Source: CAYNJF01 sp964351745 (GTDB lineage Bacteria > Pseudomonadota > Gammaproteobacteria > Berkiellales > Berkiellaceae). Taken from it: 10,410 nucleotides of DNA. Under the pieces are notes generated by a model. That model was not told where the DNA came from, made no database searches, and was given only the letters and a program-made list of their open reading frames with translations. The stretch spans positions 1-10,410 of the forward strand of contig CAYGPI010000086.1 of NCBI GenBank assembly GCA_964351745.1. The letters run 5' to 3'. The first letter of the stretch is position 1; each line of letters begins with the position of its first letter. The position numbers and the translations under genes were made by a program. Shown in pieces: positions 1-7,979 of the stretch.

Positions 1-150
1 CTTTTTATCTGCATCTGTTTTTTGAGCAAGCTTTTTATCTGCATCTGTTTTTTGAACTAGCTTGATATCCATATTGATGTTTTGAGTTGCGTTATTATCG
101 CTTTTAATTTTAGGTAATATTTTTTTGTCTGTATCATTGCGTGCCATTTC
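1..150 (-). repeat. 30-bp in-frame tandem repeat (decapeptide), decaying inward
   Basis: Bases 1-30 and 31-60 are near-identical 30-mers (28 of 30 match), encoding LAQKTDADKK and LVQKTDADKK. In the same 30-nt register, 61-90 (ATQNINMDIK), 91-120 (ILPKIKSDNN) and 121-150 (EMARNDTDKK) look like decayed copies. All five have Asp at position 8 and Lys, Arg or Asn at position 4. DNA bases 121-135 match 1-15 at 12 of 15 positions. The array probably continues past the left edge. It lies in the periplasmic linker of the damX-like gene, where length variation would be tolerated. The first two copies are certain; the outer three are an inference. Confidence 0.8.
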
Positions 151-1125
151 AGCTAGATTAGTGCTTGGCTCCATGGTTGCACGGACAGCCTCTTCTGAGT
201 CTTGTGCTTCCTCTAAAAGCGAAGCAAGTGTTTCTTCTACTTCTGATGGAGAAGCAACTAGCCCAGAAAATTCTTCTGCTTCTGCAATGTTTAAGGGCTG
301 CGACATTGGCAGCTCATGATCCCCAAAACTCAATAGTAAATAACCAACACCTAAGGCAACACCAAGACTGACCCCGTATAAAATTGGCTTGTCAATTCGT
401 TGCATCCAAGGCTGAGTCACTGGGGCTTGGAATTGCTCATCACCCTGTAGAACCAAGTGGATTCTATCTAAAATATCTCTTGGATATCCTTGTGTTTGCT
501 CTAGTAAAGTATGAACAAAGGGGTGGGATATCTTTTTGCCCTGTTTATTTAAAAGATACTCAATATCTTCTTGATGCCAAGAATCAAGCTCTAAGGGGTG
601 TATTCGATCTTGTACGATTGCTTCAAGCTCTGGTATTTGCATCGTTGTTTCAAAGCTAGGCTCACCCAATAAAATTAACCGTAACTGCTGTTTAGGCGGC
701 AAACCAAAATCAACAAGCGACAGCAATGCTTGCAAAACTTCAGTCGGTAAGTAATCGGCATCATCAACAATCACGCACCAAGTCAAACGCTTATCTTCTC
801 TTGCCGCAAGAGCATCATTCACATTCAAGTTGTCTTGATCTGACATTTTAAAAGCTGTGGAAATTTCTTCCATTAATTGCTGAGGACTTTGGATGGTTTT
901 GCCTTGCAGCAATATTTTTTGGAGACCTGGTATTTGGTAATCGTGAAGTATCTTACTAAAACTTGTTTTCCCAAGGGACAGAGCACCCAACACCATTAAG
1001 ACATTTTGACTATACTGGCACAAATGCCCTAACAACTGGATTTGCTTTTGCCAAGAAGGAACCAAGTGGGTCGGAACTTCAAACACTGGGGCGTCCCCTA
1101 GCTCAGATTGAAAGGCCTTTTCCAT
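1..1125 (-). CDS. damX: DamX/ExeA-like AAA+ ATPase with periplasmic tail (3' end beyond window)
   Basis: Partial gene: 375 codons are present and the frame is still open at the left edge. The N-terminal half is a cytoplasmic AAA+ ATPase of the ExeA/AAA_22 kind. Walker A is at residues 47-55 (GALSLGKTS), Walker B at 117-122 (CVIVDD), and a sensor-2-like GYPRD lies near 213-217. One transmembrane helix follows (about 247-267). After it comes an acidic, Glu-rich stretch (about 277-320), then a Lys/Asp decapeptide repeat at the window edge. In gammaproteobacteria, a gene after aroB with this ATPase-helix-linker plan usually ends in a SPOR domain that binds septal peptidoglycan (DamX family). That domain would lie outside the window, so the DamX name is partly inferred from position. 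The start is ATG at 1125, with AAGGAG 8 nt upstream, and 23 nt separate it from the aroB stop. An ExeA-like secretion ATPase is the alternative. Confidence 0.82.
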   Translation of the reverse strand, partial: MEKAFQSELGDAPVFEVPTHLVPSWQKQIQLLGHLCQYSQNVLMVLGALSLGKTSFSKILHDYQIPGLQKILLQGKTIQSPQQLMEEISTAFKMSDQDNLNVNDALAAREDKRLTWCVIVDDADYLPTEVLQALLSLVDFGLPPKQQLRLILLGEPSFETTMQIPELEAIVQDRIHPLELDSWHQEDIEYLLNKQGKKISHPFVHTLLEQTQGYPRDILDRIHLVLQGDEQFQAPVTQPWMQRIDKPILYGVSLGVALGVGYLLLSFGDHELPMSQPLNIAEAEEFSGLVASPSEVEETLASLLEEAQDSEEAVRATMEPSTNLAEMARNDTDKKILPKIKSDNNATQNINMDIKLVQKTDADKKLAQKTDADKK

Positions 1126-1148
1126 AATCGTGTCTCCTTGATCGATAT

Positions 1149-2258
1149 TTATTCAGCGCCTAAATAAAGCAAAGTTTTAAGTATCTTTTCCGGCGTGATA
1201 TCAGACACAATGTTCGCTTTACCCAGTGATGACAAGAGAATCATTCTCATTGGTGCATCACTTAAATTTTTCTTATCTCTTTCCATAATAGCCAATAATG
1301 ACTTGGCGTCCATTTGATCTGGCATGGTTGTTGGCAAACCACTTTTTTTAAGTAGATTAACTGCTTTTTCAAAATCTTGGGGCGACAAACCCTGATCCAA
1401 TGAGCACTTTAAAGCAGCCACCATACCAATACTAACCGCATAGCCATGTCTGAGCTGATAATTCATGCCAGTTTCAATCGCATGACCTACCGTATGACCA
1501 AAGTTAAGAAGTGCTCTACCACCCGTCTCTTTAAAATCTTCATTTACTACTTGAGCTTTAATTGAAGAGCATTTTCTCACCATATGCAACATAACTTTGG
1601 GATCTTTCTTCAGAATAAGTTCAATATTTTGATCCAACCAAGCAAAGAAGGTTGAATCAAGTGCGATACCGTACTTAATGACTTCAGCAAGACCTGATAA
1701 AAACTCAGTATCTGGGAGCGTATCCAAAAACTTTAGATCTGAAAAAACGGCTTTGGGGGCATGGAAAGCACCAACCATATTCTTAGCTAACCGATGATTG
1801 ATAGCGGTTTTTCCACCCATGGCAGCGTCCACTTGTGATAACAAAGTTGTTGGAAAATTTATCCAATCAACCCCTCGCATATAACAAGCTGCCGCAAACC
1901 CCACCAAATCCCCAACAACACCGCCTCCAACAGCGATCAGTGTCGTATCTCTATAGTGGCCAAGTCGTATAAGAGCTTCCCACAAGCTGTCAACCGTGCT
2001 TAGTGATTTATTCACATCTCCATCAGGAATCATATGAATATCAACTTGACTTATATTTGGTTCGCTTTCTAAAGATTGAAAAATTTTACGAGGGAGATCG
2101 GATAAACTTTGGCTAGTGACAATCATCACTTGCTTACCTTTTATCCAAGGGAGAAATAAATTAGGCTCAAGACTCAAATCTGATGCGACAACAACTGGAT
2201 AGCTACCTTCAGCCCCTTTAAAAAATATAGGTTGATCGGAGGCAGCCTCTTGGCCCAT
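1149..2258 (-). CDS. aroB: 3-dehydroquinate synthase
   Basis: AroB converts DAHP to 3-dehydroquinate, the second step of the shikimate pathway, in the cytoplasm; it needs NAD and a divalent metal (zinc). At 369 residues it is close to the usual length of about 360. Visible signatures are PDGDVNKS (78-85), the NAD-binding GGGVVGDLVGF (111-121), the active-site block PTTLLSQVDAAMGGKTAIN (136-154), and KNMVGAFHAP (159-168). The metal ligands are E192 in GLAEVIKYG, H255 in NFGHTVGHAIE and H271 in LRHGYAV. All expected catalytic residues appear intact, so the enzyme should be active. Its ATG shares one base with the aroK stop (TAATG), which suggests translational coupling; its own Shine-Dalgarno is weak. 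The N-terminus is about ten residues longer than in E. coli, so a slightly later start is possible but not needed. Confidence 0.97.
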   Translation of the reverse strand: MGQEAASDQPIFFKGAEGSYPVVVASDLSLEPNLFLPWIKGKQVMIVTSQSLSDLPRKIFQSLESEPNISQVDIHMIPDGDVNKSLSTVDSLWEALIRLGHYRDTTLIAVGGGVVGDLVGFAAACYMRGVDWINFPTTLLSQVDAAMGGKTAINHRLAKNMVGAFHAPKAVFSDLKFLDTLPDTEFLSGLAEVIKYGIALDSTFFAWLDQNIELILKKDPKVMLHMVRKCSSIKAQVVNEDFKETGGRALLNFGHTVGHAIETGMNYQLRHGYAVSIGMVAALKCSLDQGLSPQDFEKAVNLLKKSGLPTTMPDQMDAKSLLAIMERDKKNLSDAPMRMILLSSLGKANIVSDITPEKILKTLLYLGAE

Positions 2259-2791
2259 TAAAATTCATCTTGCTCTAGAAGCTTAAGAACTTCTTGAGCC
2301 ACTGATTTGACAGTTCTCTGATCAGTACTAACAACAATATCAGCAATTTCTTTATACAAGTGCTCGCGCTCTATCATTAAATCTTTGAGTGTTTCTTCTT
2401 TATCGTCCGTCTGTAAAAGAGGACGGCGTTTGTCTCTCAAAGTTCGTTCAATTTGCTGCTCAACTGTCGTATACAAATAAACGACTGTGCCCCTAGCAGC
2501 TAAGTGCTTACGATTATCAGGCTCAATAATAGCGCCACCGCCAGTTGCTAAAACAATGCCTTGCTTTTGAGTTAAGTCATCGATGACTTTTGCCTCACGT
2601 ACTCTAAAGCCATCTTCACCTTCAACGTCAAAAATCCAACCTATGTCCGCTCCTGTGCGTTTTTCGATTTCTTGATCGGCATCAAAAAACTCCAACTTGA
2701 GTTCTCTTGCTAAATTTTTCCCAATTGTACTTTTGCCGGCTCCCATTGGGCCAATCAAATATAGATTGAGGGTTCCTCTGCGCATGATCAT
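2258..2791 (-). CDS. aroK: Shikimate kinase I
   Basis: AroK phosphorylates shikimate at the 3-hydroxyl using ATP, a cytoplasmic step on the way to chorismate. Numbered from the ATG at 2791 (177 residues; E. coli AroK has 173), the P-loop GPMGAGKST is at 14-22. The shikimate-binding region FFDADQEIEKRTGADIGWIFD is at 35-55 with D39 as the key acidic residue, R63 follows in GFR, GGG is at 84-86, and the lid RDKRRPLL is at 119-126 with R123. Similarity to enterobacterial AroK is high throughout. Start choice: the frame extends to a TTG at 2821, but that has no good ribosome site and would add ten residues absent from relatives. ATG 2791 or ATG 2785 fits the family better; AGGA lies 15 nt before 2791, a long spacing. 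A pilQ-aroK-aroB order is common in this class. Confidence 0.93.
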   Translation of the reverse strand: MIMRRGTLNLYLIGPMGAGKSTIGKNLARELKLEFFDADQEIEKRTGADIGWIFDVEGEDGFRVREAKVIDDLTQKQGIVLATGGGAIIEPDNRKHLAARGTVVYLYTTVEQQIERTLRDKRRPLLQTDDKEETLKDLMIEREHLYKEIADIVVSTDQRTVKSVAQEVLKLLEQDEF

Positions 2792-2928
2792 TTTAGTTTG
2801 TATTAATCCTAAGTTAAGCAAATCTTAATAATGCAATTAATATGACAAAGCCTTTGCAAAAGATCTTGTAACAATATGCACTTAATGCTGTCCCGCAGTT
2901 TATCTGAAAAGGACGTATAGCGGCTTTT

Positions 2929-2934
2929 ATTATA
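2929..2934 (-). promoter_or_regulatory. Possible aroK promoter -10 box
   Basis: The minus strand carries an exact TATAAT here, about 140 nt before the aroK start, inside the 222-nt pilQ-aroK spacer. This spacer is much longer than the other junctions of the run, so separate expression of aroK-aroB-damX is reasonable. The matching -35 is poor (TTCCAT at 17-nt spacing), so this is only a candidate. Confidence 0.25.
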
Positions 2935-3013
2935 GTAGCTAACCAACAAATATGGAATCGCCAAGCTATAGCAAGCATGCCCACTAAATCGTTATGGGTC
3001 AAGCTTTTAGTGC

Positions 3014-5140
3014 TTATGCGACCCCTTCTTGGATAATCTTCGGCGTTACAAAAATCATCAACTCATTTCGGTTATCAATATTCCCTTCACTCTTAAATAG
3101 CCAACCAACCATAGGTAGTCGACCAAGAAAAGGGACCCGCGTAATCGTTTTAGCTTTCGTTTGCTGATAGATACCTCCTAAAACCACTGTGTCGCCGTTA
3201 GCAACAAGCACCTTAGTGTGGATCTCTCGAGTATCAATGGCTGGCACGCCGCCCGCAACAACGACTTGCCCTCTTGTATCTTGATTCACAGTTAAATCCA
3301 AAAATACATGATCATCTGGAGTTATTTGTGGGGTCACTTCTAAGCGAAGCACTGCTTTTTTGAAGGCGATAGACGCAGCCCCTGATGACGTGGACTCTTG
3401 ATAAGGGATCTCCTCACCTGCTTCAATATAAGCTTGCTGCTGATTTGATGTCACCAAACGAGGACTTGCAATAATCTTACCTAAGCCTTCGGCCTCTAAG
3501 GCTTGCAACTCTAAATCTAAAATAGTGCCCCCTGGCAATCTCGCGATCGACAACCCTAGTTGTGCAGATTGACCAGCTGCAGCACCAACAACCGCGGGCA
3601 AGTTAACGCCTAAGCGATTAAGGTAGGGAACCGTTGAAGGACTATGCGGCGGCGTTGTCGCAAGAGCACTTGCACTTGCTCCACTCCCCGTCAAACCTAG
3701 TACAGGCTCATTGCCTGGTCGAAATTTTAGTGCCCCACCAAATCGAACACCTAGCGCATCCTCAAAATCATCATTAGCAAACACAACTCGAGACTCTATC
3801 AAAACCTGTTTGATAGGAACATCCAAACGGTGCACCAATGCCCGAATTTGATCCATTTTAACTGAGGTGTCTTGCACCAACAATGTATTGGTTCTTTCAT
3901 CGACAGAGGCCGACCCTCTTGCTGACAATAAAGTATTCGTTTCATCCTTTAAAAGCGCAGAAATATCTGAAGCTTTCGCATAATTAATCTGAATATATTC
4001 TGAGCGAAGCGGTGCTAACTCTTGCACTTGTTGTTGGGCTTGCAACTCAAGTTTCTCTCTAGCCGCCAGCTCTTCACTAGGGCCTATCATTAAAACGTTA
4101 CCAATTTGTCTTTTACCCAGACCCTTCGTTTTTAAGATAATCGCCAAAGCTTGATCCCAAGGCACATTCCTCAAACGCAAAGTCACATTACCTTGCACTG
4201 TATCACTTGTGACGATGTTCAAACTTGTAAAATCAGCAATCAGCTGTAAAACTGCCCGAACTTCGATGTCTTGGAAATTAAGAGAAAGCCTTTCCCCTGT
4301 GTATTCAAAATTTTCTTCCTCAAGCTTCTCTTTCTCTTTTTTTGATAGTTTTCGAACTTCAACTGTAAATTGATTATCGGCTTGGTACGCCATACTATCA
4401 TTTAAGCCATCAAGCTCTAAAGTAATCTCAACATCGCCCCCCGTCTTAATGGCATTGACTGTTCGAATAGGTGTTCCAAAATCCGTCACATCTAATTTGC
4501 GTTGCAAATGCTCAGGCAATTGCGTTTGAGTCATTTTCAGGATAATCCGATTGCCTTCCTCTTTTAAATCAATCGGCATTTTGGGATCACTTAAATGAAT
4601 GACTAAACGTCCTTCATCATGCTTGCCCCGTCTAAAATCAATATCTTTCACAGAATATTTAGCCGATTTTTCAAGTTTTTCCGGCGTCCAACTTGTTGTT
4701 GTAGGACTTTTTTGAATCGCTTCATTAGAAATGGTTAAGAAAATATAGTTGCCGCTTTTAGCGACTTCATAGGCAGCATTGGCATTCAACCCAACGACGA
4801 CTCGAGTTCTATTATCACCTTCAACAATCTTTGCATCTCTCACCACACCTTTATTAAAATTTGGACTTGCATCTTTATTTTTTAGTAAGCTTTTAACGCC
4901 AGGAAAATCTAGCACTATTTTGGCAGGACTTTCTATCATAAAAGCTTTTGGCTCAGCCACGGGCGCAGTCATCGTTAAACGAAGCTGCATTCTATCGCCT
5001 TTTAAAGCATTCAAATCCACAGCCTTAATCGCTGGCGCTACGCTTTGTGCCGCAAAGCTAATGGTGCCTCCAAAGACACTGATTAAAGCGAAAACAGCGA
5101 GTACAACCCGTCTCTTAACGCTTATGTTTAAAGCCTGCAT
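3014..5140 (-). CDS. pilQ: Type IV pilus secretin PilQ
   Basis: PilQ forms the multimeric outer-membrane channel through which the type IV pilus passes, and through which DNA enters in competent species. At 708 residues its length is typical. A signal peptide occupies residues 1-30 (basic KRR, hydrophobic core, SFA before A31). Two AMIN peptidoglycan-binding domains follow (about 38-138 and 163-262). Next are the STN/N0 domain (283-353, LNFQDIEVRAVLQLIADFT), the N1 domain (380-440) and the secretin core (about 545-705), which contains VPFLGRLPMVGWLF (669-682) and ends in ELMIFVTPKI. An Ala/Ser/Pro-rich low-complexity stretch lies at about 485-505. The ATG at 5140 has a strong AGGGGA upstream. 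The gap from pilP is 77 nt, so pilQ has its own leader while remaining in the run. The gene appears complete. Confidence 0.97.
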   Translation of the reverse strand: MQALNISVKRRVVLAVFALISVFGGTISFAAQSVAPAIKAVDLNALKGDRMQLRLTMTAPVAEPKAFMIESPAKIVLDFPGVKSLLKNKDASPNFNKGVVRDAKIVEGDNRTRVVVGLNANAAYEVAKSGNYIFLTISNEAIQKSPTTTSWTPEKLEKSAKYSVKDIDFRRGKHDEGRLVIHLSDPKMPIDLKEEGNRIILKMTQTQLPEHLQRKLDVTDFGTPIRTVNAIKTGGDVEITLELDGLNDSMAYQADNQFTVEVRKLSKKEKEKLEEENFEYTGERLSLNFQDIEVRAVLQLIADFTSLNIVTSDTVQGNVTLRLRNVPWDQALAIILKTKGLGKRQIGNVLMIGPSEELAAREKLELQAQQQVQELAPLRSEYIQINYAKASDISALLKDETNTLLSARGSASVDERTNTLLVQDTSVKMDQIRALVHRLDVPIKQVLIESRVVFANDDFEDALGVRFGGALKFRPGNEPVLGLTGSGASASALATTPPHSPSTVPYLNRLGVNLPAVVGAAAGQSAQLGLSIARLPGGTILDLELQALEAEGLGKIIASPRLVTSNQQQAYIEAGEEIPYQESTSSGAASIAFKKAVLRLEVTPQITPDDHVFLDLTVNQDTRGQVVVAGGVPAIDTREIHTKVLVANGDTVVLGGIYQQTKAKTITRVPFLGRLPMVGWLFKSEGNIDNRNELMIFVTPKIIQEGVA

Positions 5141-5217
5141 ACCGTTCCCCTTTCTGAGACTTCTTGACCCAACATCGGCTTGAGGTCACTATGTTTATTC
5201 TATAAAAATATCATCGG

Positions 5218-5739
5218 TTATTCTGCTAGCGTCATGCTAGCTTCTCGCTCACGCCATCCACCACTGCCATTTGGAATGATTTCTGTTATTAAAATACTTT
5301 CTTCAGACACATCATGAATTTTGCCATGATTTTGGCCAACATAACTGCCTTTTTTAATACGGTGAACCGCACCATCTGTGTCAACCACAATAGCCCAAAT
5401 CGAGTTATTTTGCTCTAAGGTGCCAACCATCCGAAGGGCATCCAAAGCATAATTTTCTAAGGCTTCTTTACGACGATGAACATCAGGCCTAATCCCATCA
5501 CCTGTGATATTGGCTAAAATATTTTCTTCAATCACCTGTGGTTCAAATGGGCTTCTCAACGCTTGAGCGCTATAGGTAAATGTTTCGTAAGGTTTAACTT
5601 CTGGCAAAGGCTCAATCTGACCAATTGACTTTGACTTAACCTGCTCAACATAAACCTGTAATTCAGCTTTTCTATCTTTAAAACAGCCTGACAGAACCAA
5701 TAGATTAACCAACAAGACCAAGATGATTTTTAAGTTCAT
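5218..5739 (-). CDS. pilP: Type IV pilus lipoprotein PilP
   Basis: PilP is an inner-membrane lipoprotein that links the PilN/PilO complex to the periplasmic domains of the PilQ secretin. The 173-residue protein begins with a lipoprotein signal whose lipobox is LSGC, giving lipidated C19. A disordered proline-containing linker follows, with the family-typical FTYSAQALRSPFEP (54-67). The C-terminal beta-rich HR domain spans about 97-160 (RMVGTLEQNNSIWAIVVD, then HRIKKGSYVGQNHGKI). Its ATG overlaps the pilO stop by four bases (ATGA), with AAGGTGA as ribosome site, so it is probably translated in step with pilO. Nothing is missing or broken. Confidence 0.95.
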   Translation of the reverse strand: MNLKIILVLLVNLLVLSGCFKDRKAELQVYVEQVKSKSIGQIEPLPEVKPYETFTYSAQALRSPFEPQVIEENILANITGDGIRPDVHRRKEALENYALDALRMVGTLEQNNSIWAIVVDTDGAVHRIKKGSYVGQNHGKIHDVSEESILITEIIPNGSGGWREREASMTLAE

Positions 5740-6332
5740 TGGATTTCACCTTCCGACATATATCGGTAAGTTTTTGCCGTAATATTCATCATGAGCTGGT
5801 TGGGCTGCTCTTCTTGTTTGATATGTCTAATCGAAAAGTCATGCAACGTCACAATCCTAGGCAAAGAGGCTACATTTGAAACAAATTCTGCCAACTGATG
5901 ATAATTGCCAACCACTGAAATCTCGATAGGAAGCTCCACATAAAAATCAATTTGCTTTTCAGGTTGTAAGCGAATCGACTTAAACTCTAGGCCTGTTGCC
6001 AATCCTTGATGTGAAATATCTTCGAGTAATCCAGGCACTTCTGCGCGCTCTGGCAGCTGTCTCAAGAGCGCGCCAAAAGATTCTTTCATGGTGACCATTT
6101 GCGCTTTATATGCTTCTAAATTTGCAGCTTTATGCTGTTTTGCTTCAAAAGTGTTTTTCAGTTGAATTTCTTCTTTTTCGATCCGCTCAAGTTCAGCCAA
6201 TTGCTTTTTTGTATCAAACCAAAAACCCATGAAAAAAATCGCGGCACATATCAAAACAATGGTGAAGATCCGAACAGGCATAGGCCAGGCAGAGATATCA
6301 TTGAATTCTAATTCATTTAAATCAATGCTCAC
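5736..6332 (-). CDS. pilO: Type IV pilus inner-membrane protein PilO
   Basis: PilO pairs with PilN to form the inner-membrane alignment complex of the type IVa pilus and contacts PilP in the periplasm. The 198-residue protein has a short cytoplasmic N-terminus, one transmembrane helix (about 20-38), a charged coiled coil (about 42-85), and a ferredoxin-like periplasmic domain (SIRLQPEKQIDFYVELPIEISVVGNYHQLAEFV region, about 118-152) typical of PilO. The start codon is GTG at 6332, preceded at 7 nt by a clear AAGGAG (6340-6345); the next Met is at residue 18, close to the helix, so GTG is preferred. One base separates it from the pilN stop, and its stop overlaps pilP by 4 nt. Confidence 0.95.
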   Translation of the reverse strand: MSIDLNELEFNDISAWPMPVRIFTIVLICAAIFFMGFWFDTKKQLAELERIEKEEIQLKNTFEAKQHKAANLEAYKAQMVTMKESFGALLRQLPERAEVPGLLEDISHQGLATGLEFKSIRLQPEKQIDFYVELPIEISVVGNYHQLAEFVSNVASLPRIVTLHDFSIRHIKQEEQPNQLMMNITAKTYRYMSEGEIQ

Positions 6333-6333
6333 C

Positions 6334-6885
6334 TTAAGGCTCCTTCTTCAACTGATTCGCTTGCAGCGTGAAAGCAATCACTGAATCAGGACTGTTTTCA
6401 TCTGCTTGAATCACATTGAGCAACGGGTTGGCTAGCCAATCAGAAGATTCAATATTACGCATAAACTTGGAAACCCGCGTATTAGATTCTGCCTTACCCT
6501 CGATAGCAATTTGAGCATTGGTTCGATTAAGACTCAATAAAAAGAGACCATCTGGAATCGTTCTAACCATGTTATCAAACAATCTTACGACATGTGGTCG
6601 ATTACTTTGCAACTGTTGAATGATATCCATACGCGCAAGTAAACGCTCTTTTTCTTTCTGGATAGCGTCAATTTCGGCTATTTTTTTATCTAAGATCTTG
6701 ATCTCTTTTGTCAGGTAATCATTTAAATCTTTTTGATATGAAATTTGGTGAGAAAACATCACGTGGACGCCAAAAACAATCACTGCAGCAAGTCCAGCAC
6801 ATAGGCCTATAAGAATCATAAAGTGCTTTTTATCTTGCTCTTTTTGCTCTTCTCTCCATGGGATTAAATTAATATTGATGGTCAT
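6334..6885 (-). CDS. pilN: Type IV pilus inner-membrane protein PilN
   Basis: PilN anchors cytoplasmic PilM to the membrane and dimerises with PilO. The chosen start gives 183 residues beginning MTININLIPWREE. The INLIPWRE segment is the conserved cytoplasmic peptide that docks into PilM. A transmembrane helix (about 22-43), a coiled coil (about 50-90, rich in Lys/Glu/Ile) and a small periplasmic fold follow. The frame is open further upstream to 6915, but that would add ten residues of unrelated sequence. The ATG at 6885 has GAGGAG 6 nt before it and overlaps the pilM stop by four bases (ATGA), so it is strongly favoured. A one-base gap leads to pilO. Confidence 0.95.
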   Translation of the reverse strand: MTININLIPWREEQKEQDKKHFMILIGLCAGLAAVIVFGVHVMFSHQISYQKDLNDYLTKEIKILDKKIAEIDAIQKEKERLLARMDIIQQLQSNRPHVVRLFDNMVRTIPDGLFLLSLNRTNAQIAIEGKAESNTRVSKFMRNIESSDWLANPLLNVIQADENSPDSVIAFTLQANQLKKEP

Positions 6886-7946
6886 AAAAAACTCCTCAAA
6901 GCAAGACCACAGCAAATTAATAAAGAAGGTGCATCCGCATTAATAGCTGGAACACTCACTTTGGGAGAGATGCTCATTCTCGAAAAGGGGTTAGCAACTA
7001 TCGTTGGAACCCCTAATTTATGCTCTATCAGAGGAGACAACCCTGAGATACAAGCTGTCCCTCCCCCTAAAATAAGGTAGTCAATTTCACTGTATTCACT
7101 AGATGAGAAGAAAAATTGTAAGGAGCGGCTAACTTGCTGCACAACAGCTTCTTTAAATGGATTTAAAATACTGGATTCATAATCATCAGGTAACCCACCT
7201 TCTTTTTTTGCAATGCTCGTTTCTTCAGGCGTCAGTTCATATCGCCTCTGAATTTCGTCGCTAAGCTGTTTACCACCAAAAAGTTGCTCTCGGGTATACA
7301 CTGTTGTTCGATCATGAAGTACGCTTAAAGTCGTCATCGTTGATCCAATATCAACGACAGCAATTGTCTGTTGATGCCCTTGTTCAGGTAGTTGCTCAGC
7401 TATTAAGGCGAAAGCTCGCTCAATCGCGTAAGCATCAATATCCACCACTTTGGCTTGAAGCCCCCCAATAGCAAGAACTTCTATACGATTATCAACATTT
7501 TCAGAGCGAGAAGCTGCTAATAAAACATCTACATAGTCAGGTCCAGCTAAGCTTTGACCTATGGTTTCAAAATCTAAATTGACTTCCTCTAATGGGAAGG
7601 GGATATATCTATCTGCTTCAACGGCGATTTGATTAGCCATTTCAGCATCACTCAGACCACTGTTCATTTGTATAATTTTTGTAATCACTGAGGAGCCATG
7701 AACGGCAATGGCACCTAACTTTGCACTCGTGCGGGCTCGTTTCACAACACGGGCGATGGCTTCTCCAACTAAATGCACATCTTTAATTTCAGTCTCATCC
7801 ATGGCACCAGCAGGCATAGGCTCTACAGCATAGCTTTCAACAATGTACCCTTGTGTTGTTTGGCCAAGCTCTAACAATTTAACAGTTGAAGAACTTATAT
7901 CAATCCCAACAATTTTAGGCTTCTTTTTTTTCAAAAAATTTAGCAT
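6882..7946 (-). CDS. pilM: Type IV pilus actin-like ATPase PilM
   Basis: PilM is a cytoplasmic actin/FtsA-like nucleotide-binding protein that caps the inner-membrane PilN/PilO complex and helps connect it to the pilus motors. With the ATG at 7946 it has 354 residues, the length I recall for Pseudomonas PilM, and begins MLNFLKKKKPKIVGIDISSS. The phosphate-1 motif GIDISSSTVKLLEL is at 14-27, phosphate-2 VVDIGSTMTTLSVL is in the middle, and the adenosine motif LILGGGTACISGL is near the C-terminus. The upstream ATG at 7964 has no good ribosome site, whereas ACAGG lies 9 nt before 7946. First gene of the pil run, divergent from mrcA; its C-terminus overlaps pilN by 4 nt. Confidence 0.96.
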   Translation of the reverse strand: MLNFLKKKKPKIVGIDISSSTVKLLELGQTTQGYIVESYAVEPMPAGAMDETEIKDVHLVGEAIARVVKRARTSAKLGAIAVHGSSVITKIIQMNSGLSDAEMANQIAVEADRYIPFPLEEVNLDFETIGQSLAGPDYVDVLLAASRSENVDNRIEVLAIGGLQAKVVDIDAYAIERAFALIAEQLPEQGHQQTIAVVDIGSTMTTLSVLHDRTTVYTREQLFGGKQLSDEIQRRYELTPEETSIAKKEGGLPDDYESSILNPFKEAVVQQVSRSLQFFFSSSEYSEIDYLILGGGTACISGLSPLIEHKLGVPTIVANPFSRMSISPKVSVPAINADAPSLLICCGLALRSFL

Positions 7947-7979
7947 TAATGCGTACCTGTCCATTTGCTCGACAAAGTT

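Noticed and set aside
125..659. Three + strand open frames of 64-91 residues
   Set aside because: They are antisense to the damX-like gene, whose Walker motifs and membrane helix are clear on the minus strand.
2792..2821. TTG start for aroK ten codons upstream
   Set aside because: It would add residues absent from AroK relatives, and no Shine-Dalgarno is visible at suitable spacing.
2814..3002. 62-residue open frame on the minus strand between pilQ and aroK
   Set aside because: It overlaps the extreme upstream part of the aroK frame, has no good ribosome site, and its Cys/Trp/Ile-rich composition resembles no family I know. It is more likely untranslated spacer.
2982..3012. Intrinsic terminator after pilQ
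   Set aside because: CACTAAA/TTTAGTG can pair, but the stem is AT-rich, the loop is 17 nt, and no T-run follows on the minus strand.
4779..5183. 134-residue open frame on the + strand opposite the start of pilQ
   Set aside because: It is antisense to the pilQ signal peptide and first AMIN domain, which are clearly real; composition is that of a mirror frame (Leu/Ser/Thr rich).
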